In this document: piece by piece, positions 34,550 to 48,525 of the stretch | Position numbering within the stretch: position 1 is the stretch's first letter | How the letters are laid out: each line of letters opens with the position of its first letter | Assembly: GCA_004154925.1 (NCBI GenBank) | Contig: QJNS01000005.1 | Coordinates: 124,001 to 188,000, forward strand | Direction: 5' to 3' | From: Monosporascus cannonballus | Lineage: Eukaryota; Ascomycota; Sordariomycetes; Xylariales | Length of the DNA stretch: 64,000 nt | Notes under the pieces: model-generated | What the model saw: only the letters and a program-made list of their open reading frames with translations | The model's database searches: none | What the model was told of the DNA's origin: nothing | Translations under genes and position numbers: made by a program

Positions 34550-37350
34550 GATGTTTTCGGAATTTGGGTGCTTTTTTTATTTAATTAGGTACTGGGTAAA
34601 TCCGTTTTGTTTTCGTATGTCGAAAATTTTTTTTACCTTATATGTTTATTCGTTTTTTATTTCCATATTATTTTATGCCGTATAAACCTTAATCGTATTT
34701 ACTGTTAACTCGAATAAGGAAATATAAAAAATTGGATAAAGTTTAACTTTTGGTAGAAATTTTAACCAATAATTATTTTTTGAAATTTTTTTGGTAATTT
34801 TGTATGGATTAATATATTTAAAATCGAGTTTTTTATTAAAACGTTTTATTTAAATGTTTTTGGTAATAAGGTAAATCATTTTTCCTTTTTCGAAAGTTAA
34901 TCCTTTTAACCGTTTTTCGTTATAATATTTACTTATTTAATTTCGTACGAATTTTAGTTCTGTTTTTATTTTTTAATGTAATTATTATAATTATTTTAAC
35001 GTAAAAATTGTTTTAATATTAACTGGACCGTTATTACGTATTTTTTTGTAAATTTCCGAAATAAAACCGAAATTTGCGTTAAATAATATTATTTTAATGC
35101 TTTCGTAATAATTGGTGTTATAAGTTAATTAAGCAATAAGTAATTTCTTAACCCAGTTATTTTATTCGTAATTAATGTAATATCGTAAATAGGTTTTTAA
35201 CGTCTGGTTTAACCGTTTTATTTATTTATCCACCTAAGGTCTAAATACGTTAAATAATTTGTGGTTTAAGTTAATCTGTGCCATAAGGCTTTGTTAAAAT
35301 TTAAATACAAATATTAATCCTTTATCCAAGATAATTTTTATTAATAATCTGTATGTATTAAAGATATTTTTGAAGAAAATATATGTTATTTGTTTTACGT
35401 TAATATCCTTATGATAAGGTAAGAAATAAGAAAATTTCGTGAATCGATCGACGATAACGAAAACGCTATCATAATATATTCCTGTTGCTGGATTTTCGGA
35501 TAAGGGAAATTTAGTAATAAAATTTATAATAATTAAATCCTAAGGTTTTTTTAAAACCAATAATAGTTATAACTTTCCATAAGGCTTATATCGTTATACC
35601 TTAGCCTTATTACAAAAGTTATATTGCCGTCGTACTTTTTAAATTATTATTTTCATCTTAGGAAAAAAATATATACGTTAAAATCGTTTTAGGGTTTTAT
35701 AAATTTTTGGATATTTATGTAATTAATATTTATATATATTTCGTACCAGGTTTTCCTGATATTTTTTTAATACTTGTACCTTATTTGTTTTTTGGTTTTC
35801 CGGTAGGTTATTGTTATATTGCTGAATTTTCTAATATATATTAAAAGGTACCGCCCGAATTATTGCAATTTGTTGTAAGCGTAGGTATCCTTTTATAGTG
35901 GTATTAAAAATTATATGGTTAACCTTAATTAATTTTTTTTCGAGATTTGGTTGCTTACTTAGGACGTCCGTTTTACCGTTTTCTAAGCCCTTTTTATAAA
36001 TAATAACGAAATCAAAGTTCGTTAATTTTTCCGCATATCGTAATTATCGTCCTATAAGTTTTTTGGTCGTGGTAAATCGGGTAAGATTTTGATAATCCGT
36101 ATAAACTTTAACCTGGTATAAACTTCTTTTTAAGAAATGCTTAAATTTGCGGAATACCATAATAATGGCCATAAATTCCTTATCTGGAATGCCGTAATTA
36201 AGTTTAGCTTTTTTTAACTTATATAAGAAAAACGTAATAGGGTGTAATTTGCCTTAATTATTTCGTTATCCAATTACTGCATTTAACGCGTAATCTGAAA
36301 AATCAGTTTTTAATTTAACGGGGCGTACTAGATCGTACATAATTAATACTGGCTTACTGGTAATTATGTTTTTGATTTCTTAGAACGTTTTTTTTGTTTT
36401 TGGCGTTTATTTGAATTTTTTTTTTTTCGTAAGGTTTGTTAGGGGTATAATTATTTTACTAAAGTTCCGAATAAACTTTTTGTAGTAATTGGCGAATCCG
36501 AAAAATACCTGTATTTCCTTAATTATTATTAACGTTTATTATTTCGTAACTGTAGCGATTTTCTTTGGGTTTATTTTGATATGTTTTAGGGTAATAATAT
36601 ATCCCAGATATTCCATTTTTTGCTTGTAAAACTAACTTTTTTTTGCGTTAATTAATAGTTTCGCGTTTTGTAAAGTTTAAAGAACTTTATAAACGTATTT
36701 TGCGTATGCTTTTTTTATTTTTGAAAAAATAAGAATATTATCGAGGTAATATATAATAAAAATATCGAGATATTTCCGTAATATATAATTTATTATTTGT
36801 TAAAAAGTTGTTAATACGTTCGTAAGTTTTATTAACATAATTAAGTATTTAAATAATCCGTATTTTATTTTGAAAGTTATTTTTTATTCGTATCTTTTTT
36901 TGATTTTGATAAGGTTATATTTATTTTTAAAATTAAATATTATGAATTATTTAGCTTTATGGAATCGGTTTTTTATTTTTGTAATTAGGGGTAATAATAT
37001 TTGATTTTTAATAATAATATCGTTTAATTATCGATAATTAATTATAAATTGTAATTTGCCATTTTTTTTAGGTACGAAGAATATCGGGTACTTTGCTGGT
37101 AATTTCGAAAGTCGAATCCATCCTTTCTGTAACCGATTTTCCAGGTATTCCCGGAGAGCGTATAATTCGTTTCCGTTAAAATTGTAAATAGGGTAAAATT
37201 TCGTTAAAGAACCTTTTTTGAAGATAATTTCATAATTTTATTCGTTATGTTTTAATAATTTCGTATTTAGTTCCTTTTTAAAAAGCTGCTTATATTTATG
37301 GTATTATGATGGTATATTGGTTAAATTTTTTAACTTTTGGGGTTATTATT
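34550..37350 (-). pseudogene. G3 pol remnant (RT, RNase H, integrase)
   Basis: Aligned with G1 and G2. The integrase core is at about 35,440-35,530, the RT/RNase H boundary at about 36,470-36,560 and the RT core at about 36,720-36,900. Read on the minus strand with RIP-type stops. Confidence 0.78.
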
Positions 37351-39985
37351 TTAAATCGTTATTTAATTGCCGTAATTTCGCCTTAATGATAATAACGATA
37401 CGTCGTATTTTTTTTTGATACTTATTTTTTTTTTATGTTTTGTCCTTTTGGGTAGTAAGGTATTTATCGTATTTTTATGCCTGTATTTATCGTTATTTTC
37501 GATCGAATGTTAAGATTTTATTTTTTTTTTTATTTGTTAATAGAAAGTAAAAGAAATTTTACTTAGCTAATTTTTTTATTAATTAAAATTCCGTACTGGC
37601 GTATCCATAGTAATCCTGAGATTATGTCGTAATTTTTAAGTAAAACGACGTCGAAATCAATTATTTGGTATCGTTTTTAAATAAAGATCTTAAAATAATT
37701 AATTTCGCGTAAGATTTTTCCGTTATCGTAAGCGAAATCCTGACCTTCGGCGTTCGTCGTTATATAAGGTTTTAATTTATATTTCCATAATAATTTAAAT
37801 TCGTTAACCATATCCGGCGTAATATAATTTCTATTTAAAATTTTATAATCTACTATTACAGTATATCAATACGTTCCGATTTATATATCCAAGGTAATAA
37901 AGTTATTAACAGTTTTTATTATCACGTTTAAAGCCTTTTTTAAAAATTTATTTTAACTCCTTTAAGTTTTGTTATCTTACGGCTTTTTTATAGGTAACTT
38001 TTATTTTTTAATTCCTTTTCGAATTTGTCGAACTTTATTTATGTTTTTTTGTATAACGCGTTAAGTTATTATATTTATTGTTTTTGTCGGCGTACTATGC
38101 CTTCGAATTATATTAATTATTTTTGATTTTGTTGGATTTTTTTTCTTTATTAGGTAAACTGTTCTTTAGTATGGCGTATAGTTTCTTATTAAGCCTTATT
38201 TCTTTCCTATTGGAGATCTCGTATAAATCGTTGGATTTTTTCCTTTAAAGTTTATCGTTTATCGGGATCTATAATAAATACTAATTAAAAATAAAGGTCT
38301 GTAATAACCCTTTAGCAATGCTTTTTTACAATATACTGGATTAACTCCTTTTCCGTCTAGTAATTACATTACTTATAATAACAGAAAGGATTTTCCTATA
38401 GGTACTATTTTTTTAGGCCAGCTTTTTGCTGCTACCAGCTAAAAAAAATCGTTTTCAGAAGTTATAAATCGAAAATACTAATACCATTATTTATCGTTTT
38501 TGTTTTTTCCCGTTTTATTAAGAAAATCGAATCCTTTATAATATATACGGGTAATCCTATTATAAATATGCCGTTTCCATTTTTCGTAAGCAGGGCAATT
38601 TTATTTTTTACAATAAATAATATGCATTTTACCGTATCGATCAGGGGTTTCGGGATAAATTTTTTCCGTCCAACCCTGGTATTTTTCTAATTATTTCTTA
38701 AAGATGCTTTATTACTTTTTAATTACTTATTAAGCCATATTCTTAGTTTTTTATATTCTTTATTAAATTTTTTGCTACGGCGGGCCTGGTATATATTTTA
38801 ATCGAATTATATTAATAAGTTTACTTTCGTTTTTTTAATTTTCCTTAAATTATCCTTCGGGTATAAGTTTTTAGTTATTTTATCGTAATTTTTTAAGCGA
38901 ATAATATTTATAAACCTTATGTCCTGGTTTTCCGTAATTATAATATTTAATTTAGCTCCAGTTTTTCTTATGGGTAATTTTTAATTTTATTAGGCCTAGT
39001 TTAATACCGTAAGAAATATTATTACGCCGAAAAACGCTGGTATTAGCCGTATGCCGAAACTTGTTATTATATTTTCCCTTAGTACCTTTAGTACGCCAGG
39101 CATATTATCGGTTATCGATCTTAACTGCTATAATAATATAATTTAATAAATAATTAGGCCGGTTAAGCTTAAAAAGTTCCTCCTATATTTCTTTTTTTAG
39201 GCTGTCGAAAAACTTAATTATTAATATTTTTTACCTTTAATTTAGCTTAAATACTAATTAAATAAGCATACTGCCGTAACTGGATGTTAATCCCTTTTAT
39301 CGTAATTGTTAAATTTGCATTTCGGCCTTTATTTTTTCGTTTATTATTTCGAAAACCTTTATTAACGCTTATTCGAATTATTTATAATTATTATATACCC
39401 GTATTATTTCCGGGTTACGTTTTTCAATTAATAAAGTAATATATTTTCTTATAGCCGGCTTAAATTAAATAATTGCGTTTCCGGTAAATCGTTTAACCGC
39501 AAATTTAATTCGTACAGTAAGCGTAACAAATCGAATAAAAAAATACCCGAAATACGTTCGGCATTAGGTTAAAAACAGTTATAATTTGGTCGAAATTCCA
39601 TTAAAGGATTTTGGTTTAAAGGGTTTAAGGACTTTTCCCGGTTCCTTGGTGGAATTTAGCTAAATAACCTGGTTCGGCCGAGAGGGCTTTCCAGTTTCGG
39701 GAGCCTTTTTTTTCTCCTTAAACTTTTTATGGGCAGCTTGGAAAAACGTAATAAGATCATTTTTGTCTTGTTCCAGCTAAAGGATGCGTTTATTTATAGC
39801 ATCCAGACGTCGAAGAACTTCCTTTCGAAAAAAACGAAACTATTCCTTTTTTTCCTTGGATTCCATTCCGGTATTAAGGTCCTTAAGAACCTGGTAAGTA
39901 AGTTGTTCGGGCTGCTTGCTAGTAAATATAATGTCGGCGATATTGCTCAAAGTTTGACAATATTATTAAATAAAAACTTATAACG
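37351..39985 (-). pseudogene. G3 gag and protease region remnant
   Basis: A CCHC knuckle remnant lies at about 38,905-38,945 on the minus strand (KYYNYGKPGHKVYK). The region ends at the 5' LTR. The open frame on the + strand at 39,729-39,983 is a gag shadow, conserved in all copies because gag is. Confidence 0.68.
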
Positions 39986-40451
39986 TATAACGGCTTAACG
40001 GTTTAACCAACTATTAAACCTAAGTCGACGGGTTTATGTTAATAAAAATATCGTAAGATTTTAAGTAATAGATATAATAACGTATTACTTTTCGTAATAT
40101 TAAGGGCGTTTTAAGTAACGAATTGTTAATTACAAATAATTAATATTAATAAATGTTGCAAATTAAAGTTATCCAAGTTATGGAAATAATAAACGTATAT
40201 ATCCTTATTTTGGCTTAAATTACTTAAACTGGTTCAAAACATCCTTTGGTAAATTATCCCCCTTAAGTGCCCTTAAGCCCCCTTGAGCCTATTTTCTGGC
40301 TTAATTGGCTTAAGGCGCCAAGTCCTTATAACACCAATCAAGTACATTAAGTCTCTTTGAGCCAGTCACGTGACCCTCTTGGCATGGTCGGGGGCCTGAG
40401 CTCCTAAGCTCCCCGACCGTTTGGAGAAGCCAAGGCTGCTAAGCCATAACA
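39986..40451 (-). repeat. G3 5' LTR
   Basis: 466 bp, the same length as the partner at 33,359-33,824. It starts TATAACGGCTTAACGG. A GTCACGTGAC palindrome near 40,365 lies just right of the variable core. Confidence 0.9.
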
Positions 40452-40456
40452 TTATT

Positions 40457-42341
40457 ATTATTGCCAACTTATGATGTTTTCGAATTCTATCAATTACTTT
40501 TAATTTTATTATAATTTAACCTTTTATTAAATAATTTATTTTCTTATATTTTTAATTATATCTTATTATACGTTATATTAATTATTACTTTACAGCTTTT
40601 TGTAAATTAAGGTATTTTGTAATAATACATTTTTGTAAAACTGTATAATAAATATTAAATAAAAATAAACATTTATAATAACTTTTTAATAAAACGTTTT
40701 TATTATATATTGAATCAATTCTTTTTCCTTTTAATAATTATATTATTTGTAATAATAAAAAGGGTTTTGTTATAAATATTAATTTTCTGCGGGTTAGTTT
40801 TTTATTTCGGCCAATTATTAAATATTTCCGGATGTTATAAATCGAAATTATCGATATTATTATTTATTATTTTTATTATTTCCGGTCCGGTTTAAAAACT
40901 CGAATCCTTTATAATATATACGAGTAATTCGTTTATAAATATATTATTTTTATTTTTCGTAATCGGAGTATTCTCGTCGTCGATACTATATGGCAATTAT
41001 TCTGCCATATCGATTAAGAGTTCCGGGACAGACTTTTTCTATTTAATCCTAATATTCGCGTAATTATTTTTATAATTTTTCTTATTATATTTGCGATATT
41101 TATTCAGCTAGCTTCTTGGTTTTTCGTTTTTCTTATTGGACCTTTCGCCATAGGGGGCCTAATACGTACTTGAGCCGAATTATATTAATAGGTTTACTTC
41201 TATTTTTTTAATTTTCTCTAGATTATTTTTTACGTACGGGCTTTTAATTATTTTGACCAGAGATCTTAAGTGTCTTATACCATAATACCTTATGCCCAAT
41301 TTTGTTACAATTAAAGTATTTAATTTCACTTTAGTTCTTCCTATAAGTGGTTCCTAGTTCCATAAGTCCTAATTCGGTACCGCAAAAAATATTACCGCGT
41401 CGAAAAACCTTAATATTAGCCTTATATCGGGGTTTGTTATTATTTTTTCTTTGAATACTTTTAATACGCCAGGTATATTATCGATCGTCGATCTTAACTG
41501 CTATAACGATATAATCCGACAAATAATTAGGCCGATTAAATTTTAAAAAACAAATATATTTTTTGGGCCGTCAAAACACTCAATTATTAATACTTTTTAC
41601 CTCTGATTCAGTTTAACGGCTAGTTAAATTAATATGTTGCCGTAATTAAATATTGATTTCTTTTACTAAAATTATTAAATTTATAGTTTAATATGTATTT
41701 TTTCGTTTATTGATTCGAAAACCTTAATTAAGACTTATTTAAATTGTTTATAATTGATATATATTTGCATTCTTTTTAAGTTTTGTTTTTTAATTAATAA
41801 AATAATATATTTTCTTATAACGGATTTAAACCCAATAATCGTATTTCCGGTAGATTATCCGATTACAAATTTAATTTATATAATAGGCGTAATTAATCAA
41901 ATAAGAAAATACTCGAAATATGTTTGGTATTAAGTTAAAAATAATTATAACTTGGTCGAGGTTTTAGTAAAAAATTCTGGCTTAAAAAGCTTAAAAACCT
42001 TTTGTAATTCCTTAATAAAATTCAATTAAATAATTTAGTTCATTCGAAAAGGTTTTCGAATTTTCAAAGGTTTTTTTTCCTTAAGACTTTTATGGGCAGC
42101 TTAAAAGAACGTCGTAAAGTTATTATTATCTTTTTCAAACCAAATAATATATTTATTTATAATATACAGACGTCGAAAAACCTGTTTACGAAAAAGGTAA
42201 AATTACTTTTTTTTGGATTTTATTTCGGTGTCCGTATTATTAAGAACTTAACAAGTAAATTATTCGGGTTATTTGCTAACGAATATAATGTCGGCAATAT
42301 TGCTCAAATTTAACGGTATTACTAAACAAAAACTTATAACG
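40457..42341 (-). pseudogene. G2 gag region remnant, resumed after G3
   Basis: The sequence picks up where 33,358 stopped, as alignment with G3 at about 38,070 shows. A degenerate CCHC knuckle is at about 41,285-41,330 on the minus strand (KYFNCNKIGHKVLWYK). Open frames on the + strand here, such as 42,092-42,313, are shadows of gag. Confidence 0.7.
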
Positions 42342-42693
42342 TATAACGGTTATAAGGTTTAATTAATCATTAAATTTTAATCGTACGAATTTATATTAAT
42401 AAAAATATTATAAAAAATGCTATAATAAATATAATAACTTATTACGTTTCGTAATAGCAAAAATGCTTTAAATAATAAATTATTATTGCAAACTAAAGTT
42501 ATATAAATTATGGAAATGATAAACATATATATCTTAATCCGGTTTACTAGCTTATTACCAGTAAGTTAATAATCCGGCTTCCTGGCTTACCACCAGTAAA
42601 TTAGTGATCCATTACGTAACCTGCTCCACCGCGCACTTGTGGTTGGGTTGTGGCAGACCGTTACTGGAGACCGTGGCTCGTTAGATTATGATA
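42342..42693 (-). repeat. G2 5' LTR
   Basis: 352 bp, partner of 28,837-29,186 with the same CCAGTAAG-type core at about 42,540-42,610. It starts TATAACGG. Confidence 0.85.
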
Positions 42694-43260
42694 CGAAATT
42701 ACGCCGATTAAAAAAATAAATAAAAATTATTATTAAAATTTATACCGAATTATTAAAATAAAATATTTTTATTTATATTTAATAGGTTCTAAATTACGTA
42801 AACGCTTTCACTATAAACGTTTAACAATTATATTATATTACGTTTAATTACTTTAATTATGAAAAAAAAATTAAAAAAATAAAAGAAACTTAAAGGTTTC
42901 TATTTAAAAAATGACGTAAATTCCAATTTCTGTTATAAAAATATGGAAATTAATTTATAAAACTATAACAAATTAATGAATTACCGCTGGATATTTACGT
43001 TAAATAAAACTTCTAGTTTATAAAATAAGGTTTACGAACGATTTTAATCGAGAAAACAAGTAAAATAATAAAAGTTGTATTTTTAATTACTTTTATGAAG
43101 TAATATTATAGTTACAAAATATTTTTCTACGAAAAAAAGCTAAATTAAAACGAATTAATAAGCTAATAAATTAAATAAAACGTTATTAAAAAGTTTAAAA
43201 AAAGGCAAAAAAACCGATTATTTTCTAATTTATTCAAAATTTTAAAGTAAACGTAATTTT
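42694..43260. other. AT-rich unclassified stretch left of G4
   Basis: 567 bp, A-rich on the + strand. Apart from perhaps the last 20 bp it does not resemble the corresponding part of G3, so the left portion of G5 is missing or unrecognisable here. Confidence 0.5.
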
Positions 43261-43634
43261 TGTTACGACCTAACAGGCTCCGGCCTCAAAAAACGGTCAG
43301 ACAAGGATTATACGGGCCACCCCCGGGGTTACGTAATAGTGCTCACTACCAAACCAGTGATTATTAATGATTAAAAATAATTCTAAGTGATTATAATTAG
43401 CACCAGCTACGTAATCAAAAATAATTAAGCCAAAAATAAAAAAAATTATAAACGCTTATTATTTTCGTAATTTAAATAATTTCAACTTATAATAATAATT
43501 CGTTACCTAAAACACCTTTAATATTACGAAACGTAATTAAGTTGCTTTATTACTACAAAGTCCTACGATACTTCTATTAATATAAACTTATATAACTAAG
43601 GTTTAATAATTGGTTAAACCGTTTAGCCGTTATA
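43261..43634 (+). repeat. G4 5' LTR
   Basis: 374 bp, TGTTACGACCTAACAGG...AGCCGTTATA. The core at about 43,330-43,420 has AGTGATTATTA-like units unique to this element. Confidence 0.9.
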
Positions 43635-43639
43635 CGTTA

Positions 43640-46200
43640 TAAATTCCTGTTCAGTAATATCGTTAGATTTTTAGCAATATTGCCGACATTATATTTATTA
43701 ATAAGCAGCCCGAATAGCCTATTTATTACATCTTTAATAACTCGGATATCGAAATAGAATCTGAAAAAAACCAACCTTGTCTTTTTTATAAGGAGGTTTT
43801 TCGACGCCTGGATGCCATAAATAAACGCATTTTTCAGCATAAAAGAAATAATAATAACCTTATAACGTCCCTTTAAGCCGCCCATGAAAAACTTAAAGAA
43901 AAAGGAAAAGCTCCCGAGATTAAAACGTCGTTTCGAATGAGCTAGGTTATTTAGCTAAATTCTATCAAGGAACTAAAAAAGGTTTTTAAGCTTTCTAAGC
44001 TAGAACTTTTCGACGAAACCTTAACTAAATTACAATTATTCTTAACTTAATACCGAATATATTTCGGGTATTTCTTATGCGACTTATTACATTTATTATA
44101 TATATCGAATTTATAATTAAATAATTTATCGAAAATACGGTTATTTAATTTAAGCTCGTTATAAAAAAATATATTATTTTATTAGCCGCGATCGAACTTC
44201 GAAAATAATATCAATTTATAATAATTATAAATAATTTAAATAAATATTAACAAAACCTTTTCAAAAAATAAATAAAAAGTTAACAACTAAAATATCAATC
44301 TAATAATTATAATAAAAGGGGTTAATATCTAATTATAATATTACTTTTGTTTAATTTATATTTAAATATAATTGAAAATAAATTAATATTAATAATTAAC
44401 TTTTTTAGCGGTTCAAAAAAATATAAAAAGAAATTTAAGTTCGATCGGCTTAATTCTTTATCGGAATATATTATTATAGTAAATAAAATCGACTATCGAC
44501 AATACGCTTAGCGTACTAAAAGTATTAAAAGAAAAAAATAATAATAAACCCCGATATACGGCTAATATTAGCATTTTTCGATACGGTAATACTTTTTACG
44601 ATACGGAACTAGAACTTATGGAGCTAGGAGTACTTATTAGAAAAACTAAAACCAAATTAAATGTTTTAATTATAACAAAATGGGACATAAGGTATCGTAA
44701 TATAAAGCACTTAAAAGACCCTATTAAGATAATTAAAAACTAATACCCGAAAAATAATCCAGAAAAAATTAAAAATACAGAAATAAACCAATTAATATAA
44801 TTCGACCTAAATACGTACCAGGCCCTTTATAATAAGAAATCCAGCAGAGAATGCGAAAAACAGAAAGCTAACTTAACAAATATTGCGAATAAAATAAATA
44901 GCATTACAAGAATAATTACGCAAATATTAGAATTAGATAAAAAAGTCTATCCCTGAACTCCTAATCGATACGGTAAAATATATGCTATATATTGTCGACG
45001 ATAAGAATATCTCGATAATAAAAAATAAAAAAGATATATTTATAAGCGGTTTACTCGTATATATTATAAAATTTAATTGTTTAAACCGCACCGGAAATAA
45101 CAAAAACAATAAATAATAATATCGACATTTTTAATCTATAACCTCAAAAGATATTTAATAACTGGCTAAAATAAAACGTTAGCCCGGAAAAGAATAATGC
45201 CTATTAAAAAACTTTTATTATTATTATTAATAATATAATTATTAAATAAAAACAAATAAATCCAGTATATAATAAAATTTATTATCAAAAGTTTATTACA
45301 GATTTCTATTTTTAATTAATATTTATTATAAACCTTTACGAAAAAGAAGTTATTAAAAAAAGATTATATTGATTTATAGGCGAACTTTAAAAATATAATT
45401 AATATAATGCTTAATAAATTACAATTAAAAACATAAAAAACAAATTATTTAATAAGAAATTAAATTACAACAAAACTAAAAATAATTAATACAATTTAAA
45501 GGAATAATATACTAGCAATAATAACAAATATAATAACTTAATACACTAAATACAAAAATATAAACAAAATTCGATAAATTCGAATAAAAGTTAAAAAAAG
45601 ATTATTTATAAAGAAAATACAAATTAACGAATCCCAAAGAAATTAAAAAAAAACTCTCAAAAAGCCTTAAATGCGATAATCAAAACCGCTAATAACTTTA
45701 TTACCTTCAATATATAAATCGAAACGTATTAATATATTGCAATAATAAATAACGAAAGGTTAAGCGTAAATTATATTACACTAAACATAATTAATAAGCT
45801 TAAATTATTATGGAGATATAAATTAGAACCTTATATAATAACGAATGTCGAAAATTAGGAATTCGCTTATAATAATAGGAAAATTATACGCGAAATTAAT
45901 TATCTCGAGATTTATATCTAAGCATAATATCAGATATTTAATTTCGATATTACTCCATTTGAGAATTACGATATAATCTTAGGATTACTATAAATACGCC
46001 AGTACGGAGTTTTGATTAATGAAAGGACTGGCCAGGTAAAGTTTACCTTATATCTTATTAACAGATAAGAAAAAAATTAAGATCTTAATAATTAATCGAA
46101 AATAGCGATAAATATAAGCATAAGGACACGACAAAAACCTTATCACCCAAAGAGATAAAACACAAGAAAAAATAGATATTAAAGAAATATATAACGTATT
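43640..46200 (+). pseudogene. G4 gag and protease region remnant
   Basis: A CCHC knuckle is visible at 44,662-44,706 (CFNYNKMGHKVS followed by a stop and Y, both from RIP-type change). The upstream sequence aligns with the capsid-like region of G1-G3. The open frame on the minus strand at 43,637-43,885 is a shadow. Confidence 0.7.
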
Positions 46201-47012
46201 ATTATTAGTATTAAAACAAAGTTAAAGTAATTAAATAACGATTTAAAATAACAATAGCTTTAAAGGTTAAAGAATTTAATTAATATGCCACAATAATACC
46301 ATAGATATAAGCAGCTTTTCAAAAAAGAACTTAATACGAAACTACTAAAATATAACAAATAAAATTATAAAATATTCCTTAAAGAAAACTCTTTAACAAA
46401 ATTTTACCTTATTTATAATCTTAACGGAAACGAATTACGTACTTTTAAAATATACCTAAAAAATCGATTACAAAAAGAATAAATTCGACCTCCGAAATCA
46501 TTAACAGAATACCTTATGTTTTTCGTACCGAAAAAAACGGAAAATTACGATTTGTAATTAACTATTAATATTTAAACGATATTATTATCAAAAATCAAAT
46601 ATTATTATCTTTAATTACAGAAATAAAAAAGCGATTTTACGAAACCTCATAATTTATAATATTCGATCTCAGAAATGGATATAACCTTATTAAAATTAAA
46701 AAAGAATACGAATAAAAAAACAGCATTTAGGACGAAATACGAATTATTTAAATATTTCGTTATATTAATAGAATTTACGAATGTACCAGTAACTTTTCAG
46801 CAAATAATTATTATATATTGCGAAAATATCTCGATATTTTTATCGTTTGCTACCTCGACAACATTTTTATTTTTTTGAAAACTGAAAAAACATATATAAA
46901 ACATATTTATAAAATATTTCAAATTTAATAAAACGTAAAGTTATTTCTTAACGTAAAAAAGAATTACTTTTACGCATAAAAAGTAAAATATTTAAAATAT
47001 ATCATTACCCTA

Positions 47013-47177
47013 TGTAAGGGGCTGCATACGCAGTAGCTAAGAATATGGGCCACAACAGGTCTATTGAGAAATCTAGGGAACAGATCAGAAAATGCGTGGG
47101 AGCAGCTAGTTATATATACAGGAGCTACGGGATTAACGTTACGCTAATCCTTTTACTAAGGCCCTTGGCCCGTAGCA
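47013..47177 (+). repeat. H left LTR
   Basis: 165 bp, ending GGCCCGTAGCA. Lightly mutated relative to the interior. Confidence 0.87.
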
Positions 47178-48360
47178 TAACCCCTTTCTCTAAATTTAAT
47201 CTTCGTTTTTTCCCGTTATACGGCAAACGTTTATTCGTAACACCTGTTTAAGGACTTTGCTTTAAGGCGGCGATATTCGCAAATCCTAATTTAAGGGGTC
47301 CTCCGACGGTTACGAAAAAATTACGTTACGTATTTTACGCCCGTATGTTTTTAGCGCGTTACGTACTATTAATTTTATATTTTCGTATTATTTTCCCTAA
47401 GGCTTTTTTTTTGTTAATTTTTTTAACGTTTCGTAAATGTCGAATTTATTTAAATTTTCTTAAGTTTTGTTAAATGTTTTTACGGCTGCTTTTTATCGTT
47501 TAAGTAATAATAAAACTTTTAAAACTTTGTTAACGTTAATATGTTAGATGGCAATTTCTTTCCCTTTAGGATAATTTCTCCCAAAATGCTTTATTTTGCC
47601 ATTTTTTAAATAATGTCCTTTCGTTCGCCAGCGGCGTTTGTATTAATAATTAATAGCTAACGTACCGATTTCCACATTTTTTATAATATCGCTTTTTAAC
47701 TGGAAAATTATTACGTATAAATACGCCGGAATAAAAGCCGTTAAAAACGATATTTCCGAACGGCAACGGAATTACGCGAACTTTTTCTGAATATTAGGTT
47801 ATTTTTCGTAATTTAGTTATTTTTTCGTTTCGGCGTTAAAGCCCGAAATTAATAAAAAAAATTTAGCTTTATCGGGTTATTTATTTTTTTTAGCTTAATA
47901 AAAAATATTTTCGAATATAAAAACGTATTCGGACGTCGTTTAAATATTACGTTAACATAACTTAATTAAGCGTTAACTAATTTTTTATTTTTTATTAGGT
48001 TTTTCCAAAATAACGGCAATATAATTTAAAAAAGTTTGGCGGTTTAGTTTTTTTAAGATTTTTTATATATATAGCAAAAACGTCAATTTTTAAAGCTAAC
48101 GGCTAAAAGTTCCTTAAATATAAAAAAATTACGTACGATTATCGCCGATCGCCTTTCCGTTAGCGAATAACTTTCTATTTATTTTAAGCTTTTAGACGTT
48201 ATGGTTTTTACGGCCTTATAATTCGTAAACGGTTCGTAAAACCTAACGGCACGGTTCTTCGGTATTTATGGCAAATAAGTTATATATAAATAACGGGTGC
48301 GTAACGTTGGCGTATTTCTTACGGCGACGGACCGTTTGCAAAAAAGGAGATTTCTTAATA

Positions 48361-48525
48361 TGTAAGGGGTTGCATATGCAGTAGCTAAAGATATGGGCCA
48401 TAATAGGTCTATTGAGAAATCTAGGGAACAGTTCAGAAGATGCGTGGGAGCAGCTAGCTATATATATAGAAGTTATAGGATTAGCGCTACGCTAATCCCT
48501 CCACTAGGGCCCTTGGCCCGTGACA
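48361..48525 (+). repeat. H right LTR
   Basis: 165 bp, ending GGCCCGTGACA. About 20 differences from the left LTR, mostly transitions. Confidence 0.87.

Larger units (their letters stand above)
33359..40451 (-). mobile_element. G3: full-length Ty3/Gypsy element inserted in G2
   Basis: 7,093 bp, with LTRs of 466 bp each (33,359-33,824 and 39,986-40,451), flanked by the TSD TTATT (33,354-33,358 and 40,452-40,456). G2 sequence continues on both sides. Gag and pol read right to left. The extra opposite-strand frame at 33,916-34,530 is the best preserved of all copies. It is the least damaged full-length G element here, but still inactive. Confidence 0.93.
28837..42693 (-). mobile_element. G2: Ty3/Gypsy element, minus strand, interrupted by G3
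   Basis: LTRs 28,837-29,186 and 42,342-42,693 (350 and 352 bp) share a core of CCAGTAAG-like units not found in other copies. The body is 29,187-33,358 and continues at 40,457 after G3. Pol and gag remnants read right to left. The extra opposite-strand frame is next to the 3' (left) LTR. No clear TSD: the flanks are TTGAA on the left and CGAAA on the right. Heavily mutated by RIP. Confidence 0.85.
47013..48525 (+). mobile_element. H: 1.5-kb non-autonomous LTR element inside G4 pol
   Basis: Two LTRs of exactly 165 bp (47,013-47,177 and 48,361-48,525), TGTAAGGGGYTGCATAYGCAG...CTTGGCCCGTGACA, are flanked by CCCTA (47,008-47,012) and CCTTA (48,526-48,530), a 5-bp TSD with one C-to-T change. A purine-rich AAAAAAGGAGA before the right LTR fits a polypurine tract. 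The 1,183-bp interior has no RT, integrase or gag motif that I can read. Fragmentary frames on the minus strand around 47,520-47,640 look protein-like, so a relict cargo is possible. In size it lies between TRIMs and larger LARD-type elements. Confidence 0.87.

Noticed and set aside
39729..39983. Conserved + strand frames at 39,729-39,983 and 42,092-42,313, and minus frame 43,637-43,885
   Set aside because: They are the reverse complement of gag next to the 5' LTR and similar to each other only because gag is.
28837..42693. TSD for G2
   Set aside because: TTGAA on the left and CGAAA on the right do not match convincingly even allowing for C-to-T change.
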